This document shows, one piece after another, positions 27,667 to 35,598 of a stretch of DNA of 64,000 nucleotides. The position numbers and the translations under genes were made by a program. The stretch's first letter is position 1; every line of letters begins with the position of its first letter. Source of the stretch: an uncultured Opitutia bacterium (lineage in GTDB: Bacteria > Verrucomicrobiota > Verrucomicrobiia > Opitutales > Opitutaceae); contig CAIJZY010000001.1 of assembly GCA_903825285.1 (NCBI GenBank), positions 19,185 to 83,184 of the forward strand. The letters are read 5' to 3'. Under the pieces are notes generated by a model. It saw only the letters and a program-made list of their open reading frames with translations. It ran no database searches and was not told the DNA's origin.

Positions 27667-28748
27667 GCGGCCGGTCCCTCCGTGAAGGTGCCGTCGGCCA
27701 CGGTGAACACCTGCCAGTCGCCGCGGGCCACGTCGGGCAGGCTCGTGCCGGTGGCGATGATCTGCGCCTCCGGGTCCACCGCCGCCCAGAACCGGCGCCG
27801 GCGCTCCGGGTCCAGCTCGCCGAGCACGTCATCCGCCAGCAGGACCGGCCGGATGCCGCTGCGCGCGTGGAACCACGCCGCCTGCGCCAGCCGCAGCGCC
27901 AGCACGAGCGAGCGCTGCTGGCCCTCGGACGCGAAGTCCTTCGCCGCGGTGCCGCGGACGTGAAACTGGAAATCGTCCCGGTGCGGGCCGGTCAGCGTCG
28001 TGCGGAACTGGAGATCGCGGGCGCGCCCCGACTCGAGCCGCGCCAGCAGGGCCTCGGCGGACGCCTCCGCGCAGTTCGGCTCGTAGGTGATGGCCGCGGG
28101 CTCGGCGGAGTCGCACACCTGCGCGTAGGCCTGCGCCAGCGAGGCCGCGAGCTCGCGCACCGCGGCCGTCCGCCGCGCGACCAGCTCCGCCGCCGCCGGC
28201 GCCAGCAGCTGCTCGAAGGCCGAGAGTTGTCCGTCGGCGGCCCGGCCCGAGCGCAGCAGCGCGTTGCGCTCGGCCAGCGCGCGGGCGTAGGTCTGCAGCA
28301 CGCGCAGATACCCCGCGTCCATCGCCGCCAGCGTGAGGTCGAGCCACCGCCGCCGCGCCGCCGGCGCGCCGCGCACCAGCAGCAGGTCCTGCGAGGAGAA
28401 GACCACCGTCGGGAATTTTCCCAGGTGATCCGCCAGCCGCGTCACGCGCGCCTGGTCGCACCACAGCTCCTTGCCGTCGCGGCGCAGCTTCACCGTCACC
28501 TGCGTCGCGCCCTGCCGCTCATGGTCCAGGTCGGCCGCGATGGCCGCGACGTTCTGCCCGTGGCCGATGAGCGGCTTGGGATCGGCGGCCCGGAACGACC
28601 GCAGCGCGGTGAGGAACCCCGCCGCCTCCAGCAGGTTGGTCTTCCCCTGCCCGTTCGCGCCGACCAGGTACTGCTGCCGCCCCGCCAGCTCGAGCGTGGC
28701 GAAGCCCACATTCCGGAAGTGCCGCAGCGTGATTTTCCGAAGGCGCAT
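27663..28748 (-). CDS. recF: DNA replication and repair protein RecF
   Basis: 361 residues, normal length. ABC-type ATPase that loads RecA at gaps with RecOR. Walker [14 protein letters not shown] (about residue 30), the [21 protein letters not shown] segment, signature [15 protein letters not shown] and Walker [17 protein letters not shown] are all present. It begins [14 protein letters not shown], the family start. A long periodic inverted repeat begins four bases upstream of the start codon. dnaN is not adjacent. Confidence 0.95.
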   Translation of the reverse strand: MRLRKITLRHFRNVGFATLELAGRQQYLVGANGQGKTNLLEAAGFLTALRSFRAADPKPLIGHGQNVAAIAADLDHERQGATQVTVKLRRDGKELWCDQARVTRLADHLGKFPTVVFSSQDLLLVRGAPAARRRWLDLTLAAMDAGYLRVLQTYARALAERNALLRSGRAADGQLSAFEQLLAPAAAELVARRTAAVRELAASLAQAYAQVCDSAEPAAITYEPNCAEASAEALLARLESGRARDLQFRTTLTGPHRDDFQFHVRGTAAKDFASEGQQRSLVLALRLAQAAWFHARSGIRPVLLADDVLGELDPERRRRFWAAVDPEAQIIATGTSLPDVARGDWQVFTVADGTFTEGPAA

Positions 28749-28751
28749 GGG

Positions 28752-28923
28752 GATTTACGATTTACGAGTTACGATTGGGCGGACGCAAGCGTGGGGCAGG
28801 ATCTGGTTACATGCCGCCCCAACAGCATCGGCCAAGTCGCGCACTGCATAGCCGACTGCAAACCCACCCCGCCACAAGCGCAGTTCTCCCAAATCGTAAA
28901 TCGTACCTCGTAAATCGTAAATC
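28752..28923. repeat. inverted 7-bp periodic arrays (unit GATTTAC) around a 109-base core
   Basis: Left arm 28752-28779: GATTTAC twice, GAGTTAC, then GATTGGG. Right arm 28889-28923: GTAAATC, GTACCTC, GTAAATC twice. The arms are near-perfect inverses including the internal variant unit in equivalent position. The core has no gene. AT-rich arms contrast sharply with the local GC-rich background. Confidence 0.9.
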
Positions 28924-28977
28924 TCCCATGGTGGTTCAGCTTGTCCCCAACTGCTCCGTCCCCTATCACCCTCGGCA

Positions 28978-29535
28978 ATGACCTTTGAAGCCTCGCTTGC
29001 CGAATCCGTCCGCACCCTGCAGGCGCTGTCCACGATCCGCCCGGCCATCGACCAGGCCGGCCAGATGATCGTCGAGACGCTGAAGCACGACAAGAAGCTC
29101 CTCGTCTGCGGCAACGGCGGCAGCGCGGCCGAGGCGGCGCATTTCTCGACCGAGCTGGTGGGGCGCTACCAGAAGAACCGCGCGTCGCTGCCGGCGATCG
29201 CGCTCTCGGCCGACGGCTCGCTCGTCACCTGCATCGGGAACGACTACGGCTACGACCAGGTGTTCTCGCGCCAGATCACCGGCCTCGCCCACCCGGGCGA
29301 CCTGGTGGTGGTCCTCACGTCCAGCGGCAACTCCGCCAACATCGTGGCGGCGCTGCGCGAGGCGAACAACCTCGGCCTGCGCAGCCTCGCCTTCCTCGGC
29401 CGCGGCGGCGGCAAGGCCAAGGGCCTCGCCACATGCGAGCTGATCATCCCCGGCCACAGCGGCGCCTCCGCCCAGGAGGCCCACCTGTTCCTCATCCACC
29501 ACTTCTGCGAGCTCGTGGACGAGGCCTTCGCGTAG
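28978..29535 (+). CDS. gmhA: phosphoheptose isomerase (SIS domain)
   Basis: 185 residues. Isomerises sedoheptulose 7-phosphate for ADP-heptose and LPS core synthesis. SIS-fold motifs: VCGNGGSAAEAAHFSTELVGRY (about residue 42), ALSADGSLVTCIGNDYGYDQVFSRQI, TSSGNSANIVAAL and the C-terminal HLFLIHHFCELVDEAF helix. It lies alone between two periodic repeats. The family also includes DiaA-like proteins; the conserved TELVGRY and ND-GY-F favour GmhA. Confidence 0.92.
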   Translation: MTFEASLAESVRTLQALSTIRPAIDQAGQMIVETLKHDKKLLVCGNGGSAAEAAHFSTELVGRYQKNRASLPAIALSADGSLVTCIGNDYGYDQVFSRQITGLAHPGDLVVVLTSSGNSANIVAALREANNLGLRSLAFLGRGGGKAKGLATCELIIPGHSGASAQEAHLFLIHHFCELVDEAFA

Positions 29536-29555
29536 GCCGGCGCGGCGCGCCGGCC

Positions 29556-29707
29556 GCAGCGAGCAGCGGGTAGCGAGTGGCGCGCATCTGGCTCACTCGG
29601 TCCTGAGTGGCAAAGATACCGGTACGCCCAATGGCGCGATCCCTGATTCTCCCAAGTGTCACCCAAGCTGGATCCATGCTCGCTACGCGCTGCCCACTAC
29701 TCGCTAC
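29556..29707. repeat. inverted 7-bp periodic arrays (unit GTAGCGA)
   Basis: Left arm 29556-29583 (GCAGCGA, GCAGCGG, GTAGCGA, GTGGCGC), inverse right arm 29680-29707 (TCGCTAC, GCGCTGC, CCACTAC, TCGCTAC). Core of 96 bases without a recognisable gene. It fills the 232-base gap between gmhA and the cyclophilin gene. Confidence 0.85.
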
Positions 29708-29767
29708 GCCCCGCCGCCGCCGCTTTTCCTTGCCGAGCGGCGAAGGCTTAGGTTCGCTGCGCGCCTC

Positions 29768-30286
29768 ATGAGCACTCCCGCCCCCGTTGAACACGCCCTG
29801 ATCAAGACCTCCTACGGTGAGATGACGATCGCCTTCTGGCCCGACGTCGCGCCCAAGACCGTCGAGAACTTCAAGCAGCTCGCGAACGCCAAGTTTTACG
29901 ACGGCACCGCGTTCCACCGCATCATCAAGGGCTTCATGATCCAGGGCGGCTGCCCCAACACCCGCAAGGGCGAGACCGGCATGCCCGGCACCGGCGGCCC
30001 CGGCCACAAGGTGAAGGCCGAGTTCAACGCGAAGTCCCATGTCCGCGGCGTGATCTCGATGGCGCGTTCCTCGCATCCCGACTCCGCCGGCAGCCAGTTC
30101 TTCATCTGCCACGGCGACGCCAAGTTCCTCGACCGCCAGTACACCGCCTTCGGCCAGTTGGTGAAGGGCGACGACGTCCTCGAGCGCATCGCCACGGTGC
30201 CCACGACCGGCGGCGGCGGCGGCGAGAAGAGCACCCCGATCGACCGCATCGAGGTGGAGAGCATCACCATCGTCCCGGCCAGCTAA
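29768..30286 (+). CDS. peptidyl-prolyl cis-trans isomerase, cyclophilin type
   Basis: 172 residues, cytoplasmic (no signal peptide). Cyclophilin motifs: ENFKQLANAKFYDGTAFHRIIKGFMIQGG with the catalytic arginine in FHR, HVRGVISMARSSHPDSAGSQFFI and FLDRQYTAFGQLVKGDDVLE. It speeds proline isomerisation in protein folding. The last four bases overlap the 3' end of the convergent gene (30283-30286), so the two stop codons share sequence. Confidence 0.94.
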   Translation: MSTPAPVEHALIKTSYGEMTIAFWPDVAPKTVENFKQLANAKFYDGTAFHRIIKGFMIQGGCPNTRKGETGMPGTGGPGHKVKAEFNAKSHVRGVISMARSSHPDSAGSQFFICHGDAKFLDRQYTAFGQLVKGDDVLERIATVPTTGGGGGEKSTPIDRIEVESITIVPAS

Positions 30287-32067
30287 GGCGCCGCTTTCGC
30301 CGCCTGCGCCTTCGCCGCTGCGATCTGGTCCGACAGCGCCTTGAGCTGGGCGCGGATCGGGGCCGGCGGATTGTCCTGGAGGGTCTGGTCGATGAGGGCC
30401 GCGGCCGAGCCATAGCGTTTCCGGCCAATCTCCGCCTGGATGTTACGCAGCGTCTCGATGCCTTGCTCGATGTCCTGCAGCGCCGCGAGATCACTCGGGG
30501 ACAGCGATTCGCGCGGGATCTTGGCCAGTGCCTCGCTCGCCTGATCCAGCTGGCCGCTTTCGTATAATTGCTGGAGCCGCCGGCGGCTGTCGCTCCCATG
30601 CGCCCGGAGCTCGAGCTGATGAACCCAGATCTCAAGGTTGGGGGACAGGGTCTTGGAGTTCTGGCGGATTTTTTCCAGGCAGGCCCGGGCCCCGTCCTGG
30701 TCGCCGTGCCTTAGCATCAATGCAACCCAGCCCAGTTCCGCGGTGACACCGCTGGGAAAGAGCAGGCGGCCGCGCTTCACCACCTCCTCGTCGCCGGCGG
30801 TCACATCGCGCAGCGCCCCGATCAGCCCAGCATAGCATTCGTAACTCGGATAGTAATAGGGATTCAGCCGCATCAGCTCCTGCAGGGCATCCGCGCTCCG
30901 GCGGGCCAAGGTGGTATCCGCGCCGTCCGCCACGTCCACTCCGAGCACCGGTCGACTCATGGCGATGTCCCGGTAGCCATGCGCGATGTACCAGCGTGAC
31001 CCGGCGGCAACCGCCCGCTGGAAGGCATTCTCCGCGTCCGGCATGTTGCCCTGCGTCAGGGCGAGAAAGCCCTCGGCCTCATGGAGCATGACCGGATTGG
31101 CCGCGAGGGAACCCGCGCGATCCAGGTGACTCTGGGCCTGGATGGCGGATCCCGCCACTGCCCCCATGTAGCCCATCACCACCTCCACCTCCGCCTCGGA
31201 CACGGTTTCCGTCTGGATCTTCGCCACGGTCTCCGCCGTGAGCGTCACGGTTTCACCCCGGTAGCTATCCTCCTTGAGGTACTTCGCCACGCGATGACCC
31301 AGTGCCTCCAGCCCCTCGGGAAACGCCGCGGCGATGGCCTCGTCATGCGTGTGACCAGACTCCCAGGTCGTGATGAAGCGCAGCAGCGCCGGCCGGTTCG
31401 CGCCATTGTCGCCCCACAGGAGAAAATGCACCAGGACCCAGTCTTCCGCGTAGTCCGAGGACGCGAAACTGCTGTGGTGCAGCAGCTGGTCGAGGGGTTG
31501 CACGAGCTTTCCATCCAGCACGTCCAAATTCACCTTGGAGCGACGGCCCAGCTCCACCTGGGAACCATGCGCCACCCCCTCGACGCAAATCTGCTGCAGG
31601 CCGGTGGCCAGCCAGATGGGCAGCGTGCGGGGAAAAGTCTGCGCACCCCAGAGCCCCGCCTGCAGCAGGAAGGACGCCTCCGCCAGGTTGGCCCGCGTCG
31701 GGTTCATCGCACAGAAGGTCCGGCCAAACTTGTCGCAGTTCTGCGCGGCCATGTAGTACGTGATGACAGCCCGCCCGAGCTTCTTGGCTTCTGGCGGCAG
31801 GAAGAATTCCTCAAACGCGGCCTGGTCCGGAAACACCACCCCGATCATCGGGTCGAGCGCCCGCTCGTCGGCGGGACCCAGCCCATTCACAAGCGCCCGA
31901 AAGGCCTCCACCTTGATCAGCCACTCGTGGGCCGTGGTCGCCGAGCCGGCGGTGTAAACGGCCACGTGCGGGGTGGCGACTTTCGTCCAGCCGGGCGACT
32001 GGGCGGACAGGGGAAGCACGGCGGCCAGCAGAACCGCGCCGAAGCCGAGGAGCGAACGTTTCATCAT
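30283..32067 (-). CDS. secreted TPR-rich protein with a degenerate gluzincin-like domain
   Basis: 594 residues with signal peptide MMKRSLLGFGAVLLAAVLPLSA. Residues 25-290 follow the layout of peptidase-MA-like (DUF1570-type) domains: HVAVYTAGSATTAHEW, then TLPIWLATGLQQICVEG, the usual PxWLxEGLAxY region. The zinc HExxH motif expected about 30 residues earlier is absent (ANLAEASFLLQAG), so it is probably not an active peptidase. Residues 310-590 contain tetratricopeptide-like helices (ANPVMLHEAEGFLALTQGNMPDAENAFQRAV). Likely a periplasmic scaffold; function unknown. Confidence 0.75.
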   Translation of the reverse strand: MMKRSLLGFGAVLLAAVLPLSAQSPGWTKVATPHVAVYTAGSATTAHEWLIKVEAFRALVNGLGPADERALDPMIGVVFPDQAAFEEFFLPPEAKKLGRAVITYYMAAQNCDKFGRTFCAMNPTRANLAEASFLLQAGLWGAQTFPRTLPIWLATGLQQICVEGVAHGSQVELGRRSKVNLDVLDGKLVQPLDQLLHHSSFASSDYAEDWVLVHFLLWGDNGANRPALLRFITTWESGHTHDEAIAAAFPEGLEALGHRVAKYLKEDSYRGETVTLTAETVAKIQTETVSEAEVEVVMGYMGAVAGSAIQAQSHLDRAGSLAANPVMLHEAEGFLALTQGNMPDAENAFQRAVAAGSRWYIAHGYRDIAMSRPVLGVDVADGADTTLARRSADALQELMRLNPYYYPSYECYAGLIGALRDVTAGDEEVVKRGRLLFPSGVTAELGWVALMLRHGDQDGARACLEKIRQNSKTLSPNLEIWVHQLELRAHGSDSRRRLQQLYESGQLDQASEALAKIPRESLSPSDLAALQDIEQGIETLRNIQAEIGRKRYGSAAALIDQTLQDNPPAPIRAQLKALSDQIAAAKAQAAKAAP

Positions 32068-32209
32068 GGGGTGGGATGTCTCGTTGGTGGATACTAAGCT
32101 ACTAAGGCCTTCCTGCCCAAAACAATCCTGAATCGCGCCTCAGCCCGGCGCCAAGACAAAGCTCGAAATCCGCCCCCGGCTGGCATCGGATTCCGTCCCC
32201 TCCCTCGCC

Positions 32210-32704
32210 GTGCCGAAGCTCCTCCATCTCCAGGTCGCCTGTGCCGAAAACCGCGTCATCGGCCGGGACCAGCGCCTGCCCTGGAGCATTCCGGAGGACC
32301 TGGCGTTTTTCCACGCGCAGACCGCCGGGCAGGTGGTCGTGCTCGGCCGGATCTGCTTCACGCACTGGCCACGCGCGGCCCTCGACGGCCGGCGCCCGGT
32401 CGTGATCACGCGCCAGGCCGACCTTGCCGCCCCGGGCGTGCAGGTGGCCCCTTCCCTGCCCGCCGCGCTCGCGATTGCCGAGACGCTGCCGGGCGAGATC
32501 CACATCTGCGGCGGCGAGCGCATCTACGCCGAGACCCTCGCCCTCGAACGGCCCATGCGGCTGCACCTCACGCTCGTGCACGCCGACATCCCGGGCGACA
32601 CGCATTTCCCCGAGTGGCGCCACCTCGCCTGGCGCGAGCTGGACCGCCGCGACCGCGCCGACGCGAACTACCGCTACACCTTCTTCACGCTGGAGAGACC
32701 GTAG
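32210..32704 (+). CDS. folA: dihydrofolate reductase
   Basis: 164 residues starting with GTG at 32210. Reduces dihydrofolate with NADPH. Motifs: VACAENRVIGRDQRLPWSIPEDLAFF (substrate pocket; catalytic Glu in PED), VVVLGRICF, RPVVITRQ, IHICGGERIYAE (NADPH phosphate loop) and LHLTLVHADIPGDTHFP. Two substitutions from the usual pattern are seen: LPWS for LPWH and GRICF for GRKTF. No thymidylate synthase is adjacent. Confidence 0.93.
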   Translation: MPKLLHLQVACAENRVIGRDQRLPWSIPEDLAFFHAQTAGQVVVLGRICFTHWPRAALDGRRPVVITRQADLAAPGVQVAPSLPAALAIAETLPGEIHICGGERIYAETLALERPMRLHLTLVHADIPGDTHFPEWRHLAWRELDRRDRADANYRYTFFTLERP

Positions 32705-32798
32705 TTTGGAAATTCGAGGAAATCGCCTGCGAACCTAGGTCAATTCTTCAAATCCTGGCAGATTGGGTCTGGCTGGTGCTGCTCTCGGAATTCGTGCT

Positions 32799-33338
32799 TC
32801 AGCCTTGGTGCTTCCTCTGCAGCTCCGCGTGCGCCTTCGCCGTCGCCACATACTTCTCGGCCCACACGCGCAGGCCGGCGATCTCCTCGGGCTTGAGCGG
32901 ACGCACCACCTTGGCCGGCGTGCCGAGGACCATCGAGCCGGGCGGGCACTCGAAGCGCTGCGGCACCAATGTGTTCGCGCCCACGATGCTCTGCGCCCCG
33001 ATCTTCGCGCCGTCGAGGACCGTCGCGCCCATCCCGATCAGGCACTCGTCGCCGATCGTGCAAGCATGGACAATCGCCGCATGGCCGATCGTGCACCACT
33101 TCCCGATGTAGGCGCCGTAGTCGTCGGCCAGGTGGACGATCGCGTTGTCCTGGATGTTCGTGCCCTCGCCCACCCGGATCTCGTGGATGTCGCCCCGCAG
33201 CACGGCGCCGTAGAACACGCTGGTCTGCGGGCCGAGCACGACGTCGCCCTGCACCGTCGCGTTCGCCGCAATGAAGAGCGCGCCGGCCGTGTCGGGCGTC
33301 CGGGACAGGTGGCGGGACAGGCGTTCTTCAATTGTCAT
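32799..33338 (-). CDS. gamma-carbonic anhydrase family protein
   Basis: 179 residues, left-handed beta-helix of hexapeptide repeats: VFYGAVLRGDIHEIRVGEGTNIQDNAIVH, WCTIGHAAIVHACTIGDECLIGMGATVLDG, IVGANTLVPQRFECPPGSMVLGTPAKVVRPL. The zinc histidines are in IVH, IGH and IVH. The family includes YrdA/PaaY/CaiE proteins whose carbonic anhydrase activity is variable. Its stop codon opens a TGA-AGCACGAA periodic element. Confidence 0.9.
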   Translation of the reverse strand: MTIEERLSRHLSRTPDTAGALFIAANATVQGDVVLGPQTSVFYGAVLRGDIHEIRVGEGTNIQDNAIVHLADDYGAYIGKWCTIGHAAIVHACTIGDECLIGMGATVLDGAKIGAQSIVGANTLVPQRFECPPGSMVLGTPAKVVRPLKPEEIAGLRVWAEKYVATAKAHAELQRKHQG

Positions 33339-33407
33339 GTCTTACTCCTAAGGGAGGAAATCCACAGGATAAAATCCGAAACTCAAGGTATCCGGAAATA
33401 TTTTGCA

Positions 33408-33440
33408 TCCACCTCAGCCACTGAGCTACCCCAACCGCAG
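33408..33440 (-). other. tRNA-like 5' fragment
   Basis: The minus strand reads GCGGTTGGGGTAGCTCAGTGG followed by CTGAGGTGGA, resembling the acceptor and D arm of a tRNA. No anticodon stem, T arm or complementary acceptor 3' strand follows. It may be a decayed tRNA piece in the 160-base gap between the gamma-carbonic anhydrase and the ABC operon, or chance. Confidence 0.3.
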
Positions 33441-33498
33441 AATTTGAACTTCGATCGTGCGTTCTCTGGCCTCGGATTTCGAAATTCGCCTTCGTGCT

Positions 33499-34476
33499 TC
33501 ACCGCTCCTTCTCATACGGCACCCCGCTGGCCCGCGGCGGCACCGCCGTCCCGACAAAGCCGGCCAGCAACAGCACGGTGAGCACGTAGGGCAGCGCGAG
33601 GATGAACTGGACCGGGATCACGCCCACCAGCGGCAGGTCCACGCCCTGCAGCCGCGTGGCGAGCGCGTCGGTGAAGGCGAACAGCAGGCAGGCGCCCAGG
33701 GTCGGATACGGCCGCCATTTCCCGAAGATCAGCGCCGCCAGCGCCAGGTAGCCCTTGCCCGCGGTCATGTCGCGGACAAAGCCCGCGCTGGCCGCGGTGG
33801 ACAGGTAGGCTCCGGCCACGCCGCACAGCACGCCGGAGATCATGACCGCCTGGTAGCGCAGCCCCGCCACGCCGATGCCGGCGGTGTCGACGGCCTGGGG
33901 ATTTTCGCCGACCGCCCGCAGCCGGAGGCCGAAGCGGGTGCGGTAGAGAATCCACGCGCTCACCGGCACGAGTGCGGCGGCCAGATAAACGATGAGGTTG
34001 TGCCCGCTCAGCAGCTGGGAATAGAGCAGCCCGGGAAACGGCGCCGTCCGCGCCGCCGCGGCCGCGCCGGGCCAGGCCAGGCCGAGAAAACGCTGGCCGG
34101 CGCCCTCGAGCTGGGGCGTCTGGCCGCCGAGGTCGAACCACGCCAGCGCCAGCGCCGGGCCGAGTCCCGCGACCATGATGTTCACCGCCATGCCGGCCAC
34201 AACCTGGTTGCCCCGCTGCGTCACGCAGGCAAAGCCCAGCAGCAGCGCCAGCGCCACCGCGACCGCGATCCCCGCCCCCAGCCCGACCCACGCCGAACCG
34301 CTCACCGCCGAGGCCGCCGCCGCCGCAAAGGCCGCGCCGAGCATCATGCCCTCCAACCCCAGGGCGATCACCCCCGCGCGTTCCGAGAACAGCCCGGCCA
34401 GCGCCGCCAGCAGCAGCGGCGTCGCCACCCGGAGGGTCGCGGCCAGCAGCAGGACGATGAGAGTGTAGGTTTCCAT
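33499..34476 (-). CDS. ABC transporter permease (BMP/nucleoside type), second subunit
   Basis: 325 residues, 8-9 hydrophobic segments, BPD_transp_2 family. Signature LFSERAGVIALGLEGMMLGAA near residue 30 and GLRLRAVGENPQAVDTAGIGVAGLRYQAVM in the cytoplasmic coupling loop identify the YufQ/NupQ-like half of nucleoside or ribose-type importers. It is the last gene of a four-gene operon, 12 bases after the first permease. Its stop codon begins a TGA-AGCACGAA periodic element shared with hemB and the carbonic anhydrase gene. Confidence 0.9.
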   Translation of the reverse strand: METYTLIVLLLAATLRVATPLLLAALAGLFSERAGVIALGLEGMMLGAAFAAAAASAVSGSAWVGLGAGIAVAVALALLLGFACVTQRGNQVVAGMAVNIMVAGLGPALALAWFDLGGQTPQLEGAGQRFLGLAWPGAAAAARTAPFPGLLYSQLLSGHNLIVYLAAALVPVSAWILYRTRFGLRLRAVGENPQAVDTAGIGVAGLRYQAVMISGVLCGVAGAYLSTAASAGFVRDMTAGKGYLALAALIFGKWRPYPTLGACLLFAFTDALATRLQGVDLPLVGVIPVQFILALPYVLTVLLLAGFVGTAVPPRASGVPYEKER

Positions 34477-34488
34477 GCGCGGAGCCGC

Positions 34489-35598
34489 TTACCGGTTCGA
34501 GCCCTCCGGTTTCCCTCTGCCCAGCAGTGCCGCCAGCGGCGTCCGGAAGACGTTCTCCAGCGCGCCGCAGAACAGGATCACAAGGCCCTGGATCACCACG
34601 ACCATGTCCCGGTTCACATGCGGCATGTCGAACGACAGCTGCGACCCGCCCTGCACGAGGGCGCCGAACAGCACCGACGCGAGCAGGATGCCCACGGGAT
34701 GGTTGCGGCCCATCAGCGCGACCGCGATGCCGACGAAGCCCGCGCCGCCGGGAAAATCGAGCAGGATGCGGTGCTGCGAGCCCATGAGCTCGTTCAAGCC
34801 GAGCGAGCCGGCCAGCGCGCCCGAGAGCAGCATGGCGCCGATCGTGACGCGCTCGGGCCGGATGCCGGCGTAGCGGGCCGCCGCCGGGTTGATTCCGGCC
34901 ACGCGCAGCGCATAGCCCCAGCGGGTGCGCCAGACGAAGAGCCACACCAGCACCGATGCCGCCAGGGCGAGCAGGAAGGCAAGGTTGAGTGGTGTGGCGG
35001 CGAACGGGATCCCGATCCGGCCGAGCAGCGTGTGCAGGCCGGGCATGAAGGCGTTGGGCGCGAACTCCCGCGACTCGGGCGACTGCTGCCCCGGGCGGAT
35101 CAGCACGTTCACCAGCAGCCAGGTCATCAGCGCCGACGCGATGAAGTTGAACATGATCGTGGTGATCACGATGTGGCTGCCGCGCCGCGCCTGCAGCCAG
35201 GCGGGGAGGAACGCCCACGCCGCCCCGCCCGCCGCGCCGGCCAGCACCGCGAGCGGCAGCACCGCCCAGAACGGCCAGTGGCCGAGCGCCAGGCAGACCA
35301 GGCCGGTGCCGAGCCCGCCGATGTAGGCCTGGCCCTCGGCGCCGATGTTGAACAGCCCGGCGTGGTAGGCGACCGCCACGCCGAGGCCGGTGAAGATGAA
35401 ACTCGTCGCGTAGAACAGCGTGTAGCCGATCGCCTCCTGCGAGCCGAATGCGCCGTCGGCCATCAGCCGCAGCGCCGCCCAGGGACTCTCGCCGATGAGC
35501 CGGATGATCGCGCCCGACAGCAGCAGGGCCGCGAGCAGGTTGACGGCGGGGAGCAGGCCGAACTCGGCCCAGCGCGGCAGCTTGGCGGCGGGACTCAT
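34489..35598 (-). CDS. ABC transporter permease (BMP/nucleoside type), first subunit
   Basis: 369 residues; BPD_transp_2 family (YufP/NupP-like) with about nine membrane segments. FNIGAEGQAYIGGLGTGLV and GYALRVAGINPAAARYAGIRPERVTIGAMLLSGALAG are the hallmark segments. The ATG at 35598 overlaps the stop of the ATPase gene by four bases (ATGA), showing coupling. Together with the second permease it should form the membrane channel of the importer. Confidence 0.92.
   Translation of the reverse strand: MSPAAKLPRWAEFGLLPAVNLLAALLLSGAIIRLIGESPWAALRLMADGAFGSQEAIGYTLFYATSFIFTGLGVAVAYHAGLFNIGAEGQAYIGGLGTGLVCLALGHWPFWAVLPLAVLAGAAGGAAWAFLPAWLQARRGSHIVITTIMFNFIASALMTWLLVNVLIRPGQQSPESREFAPNAFMPGLHTLLGRIGIPFAATPLNLAFLLALAASVLVWLFVWRTRWGYALRVAGINPAAARYAGIRPERVTIGAMLLSGALAGSLGLNELMGSQHRILLDFPGGAGFVGIAVALMGRNHPVGILLASVLFGALVQGGSQLSFDMPHVNRDMVVVIQGLVILFCGALENVFRTPLAALLGRGKPEGSNR

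Noticed and set aside
28752..28923. CRISPR array
   Set aside because: The periodic units are 7 bases without spacers and are arranged as inverted arms; there are no cas genes.
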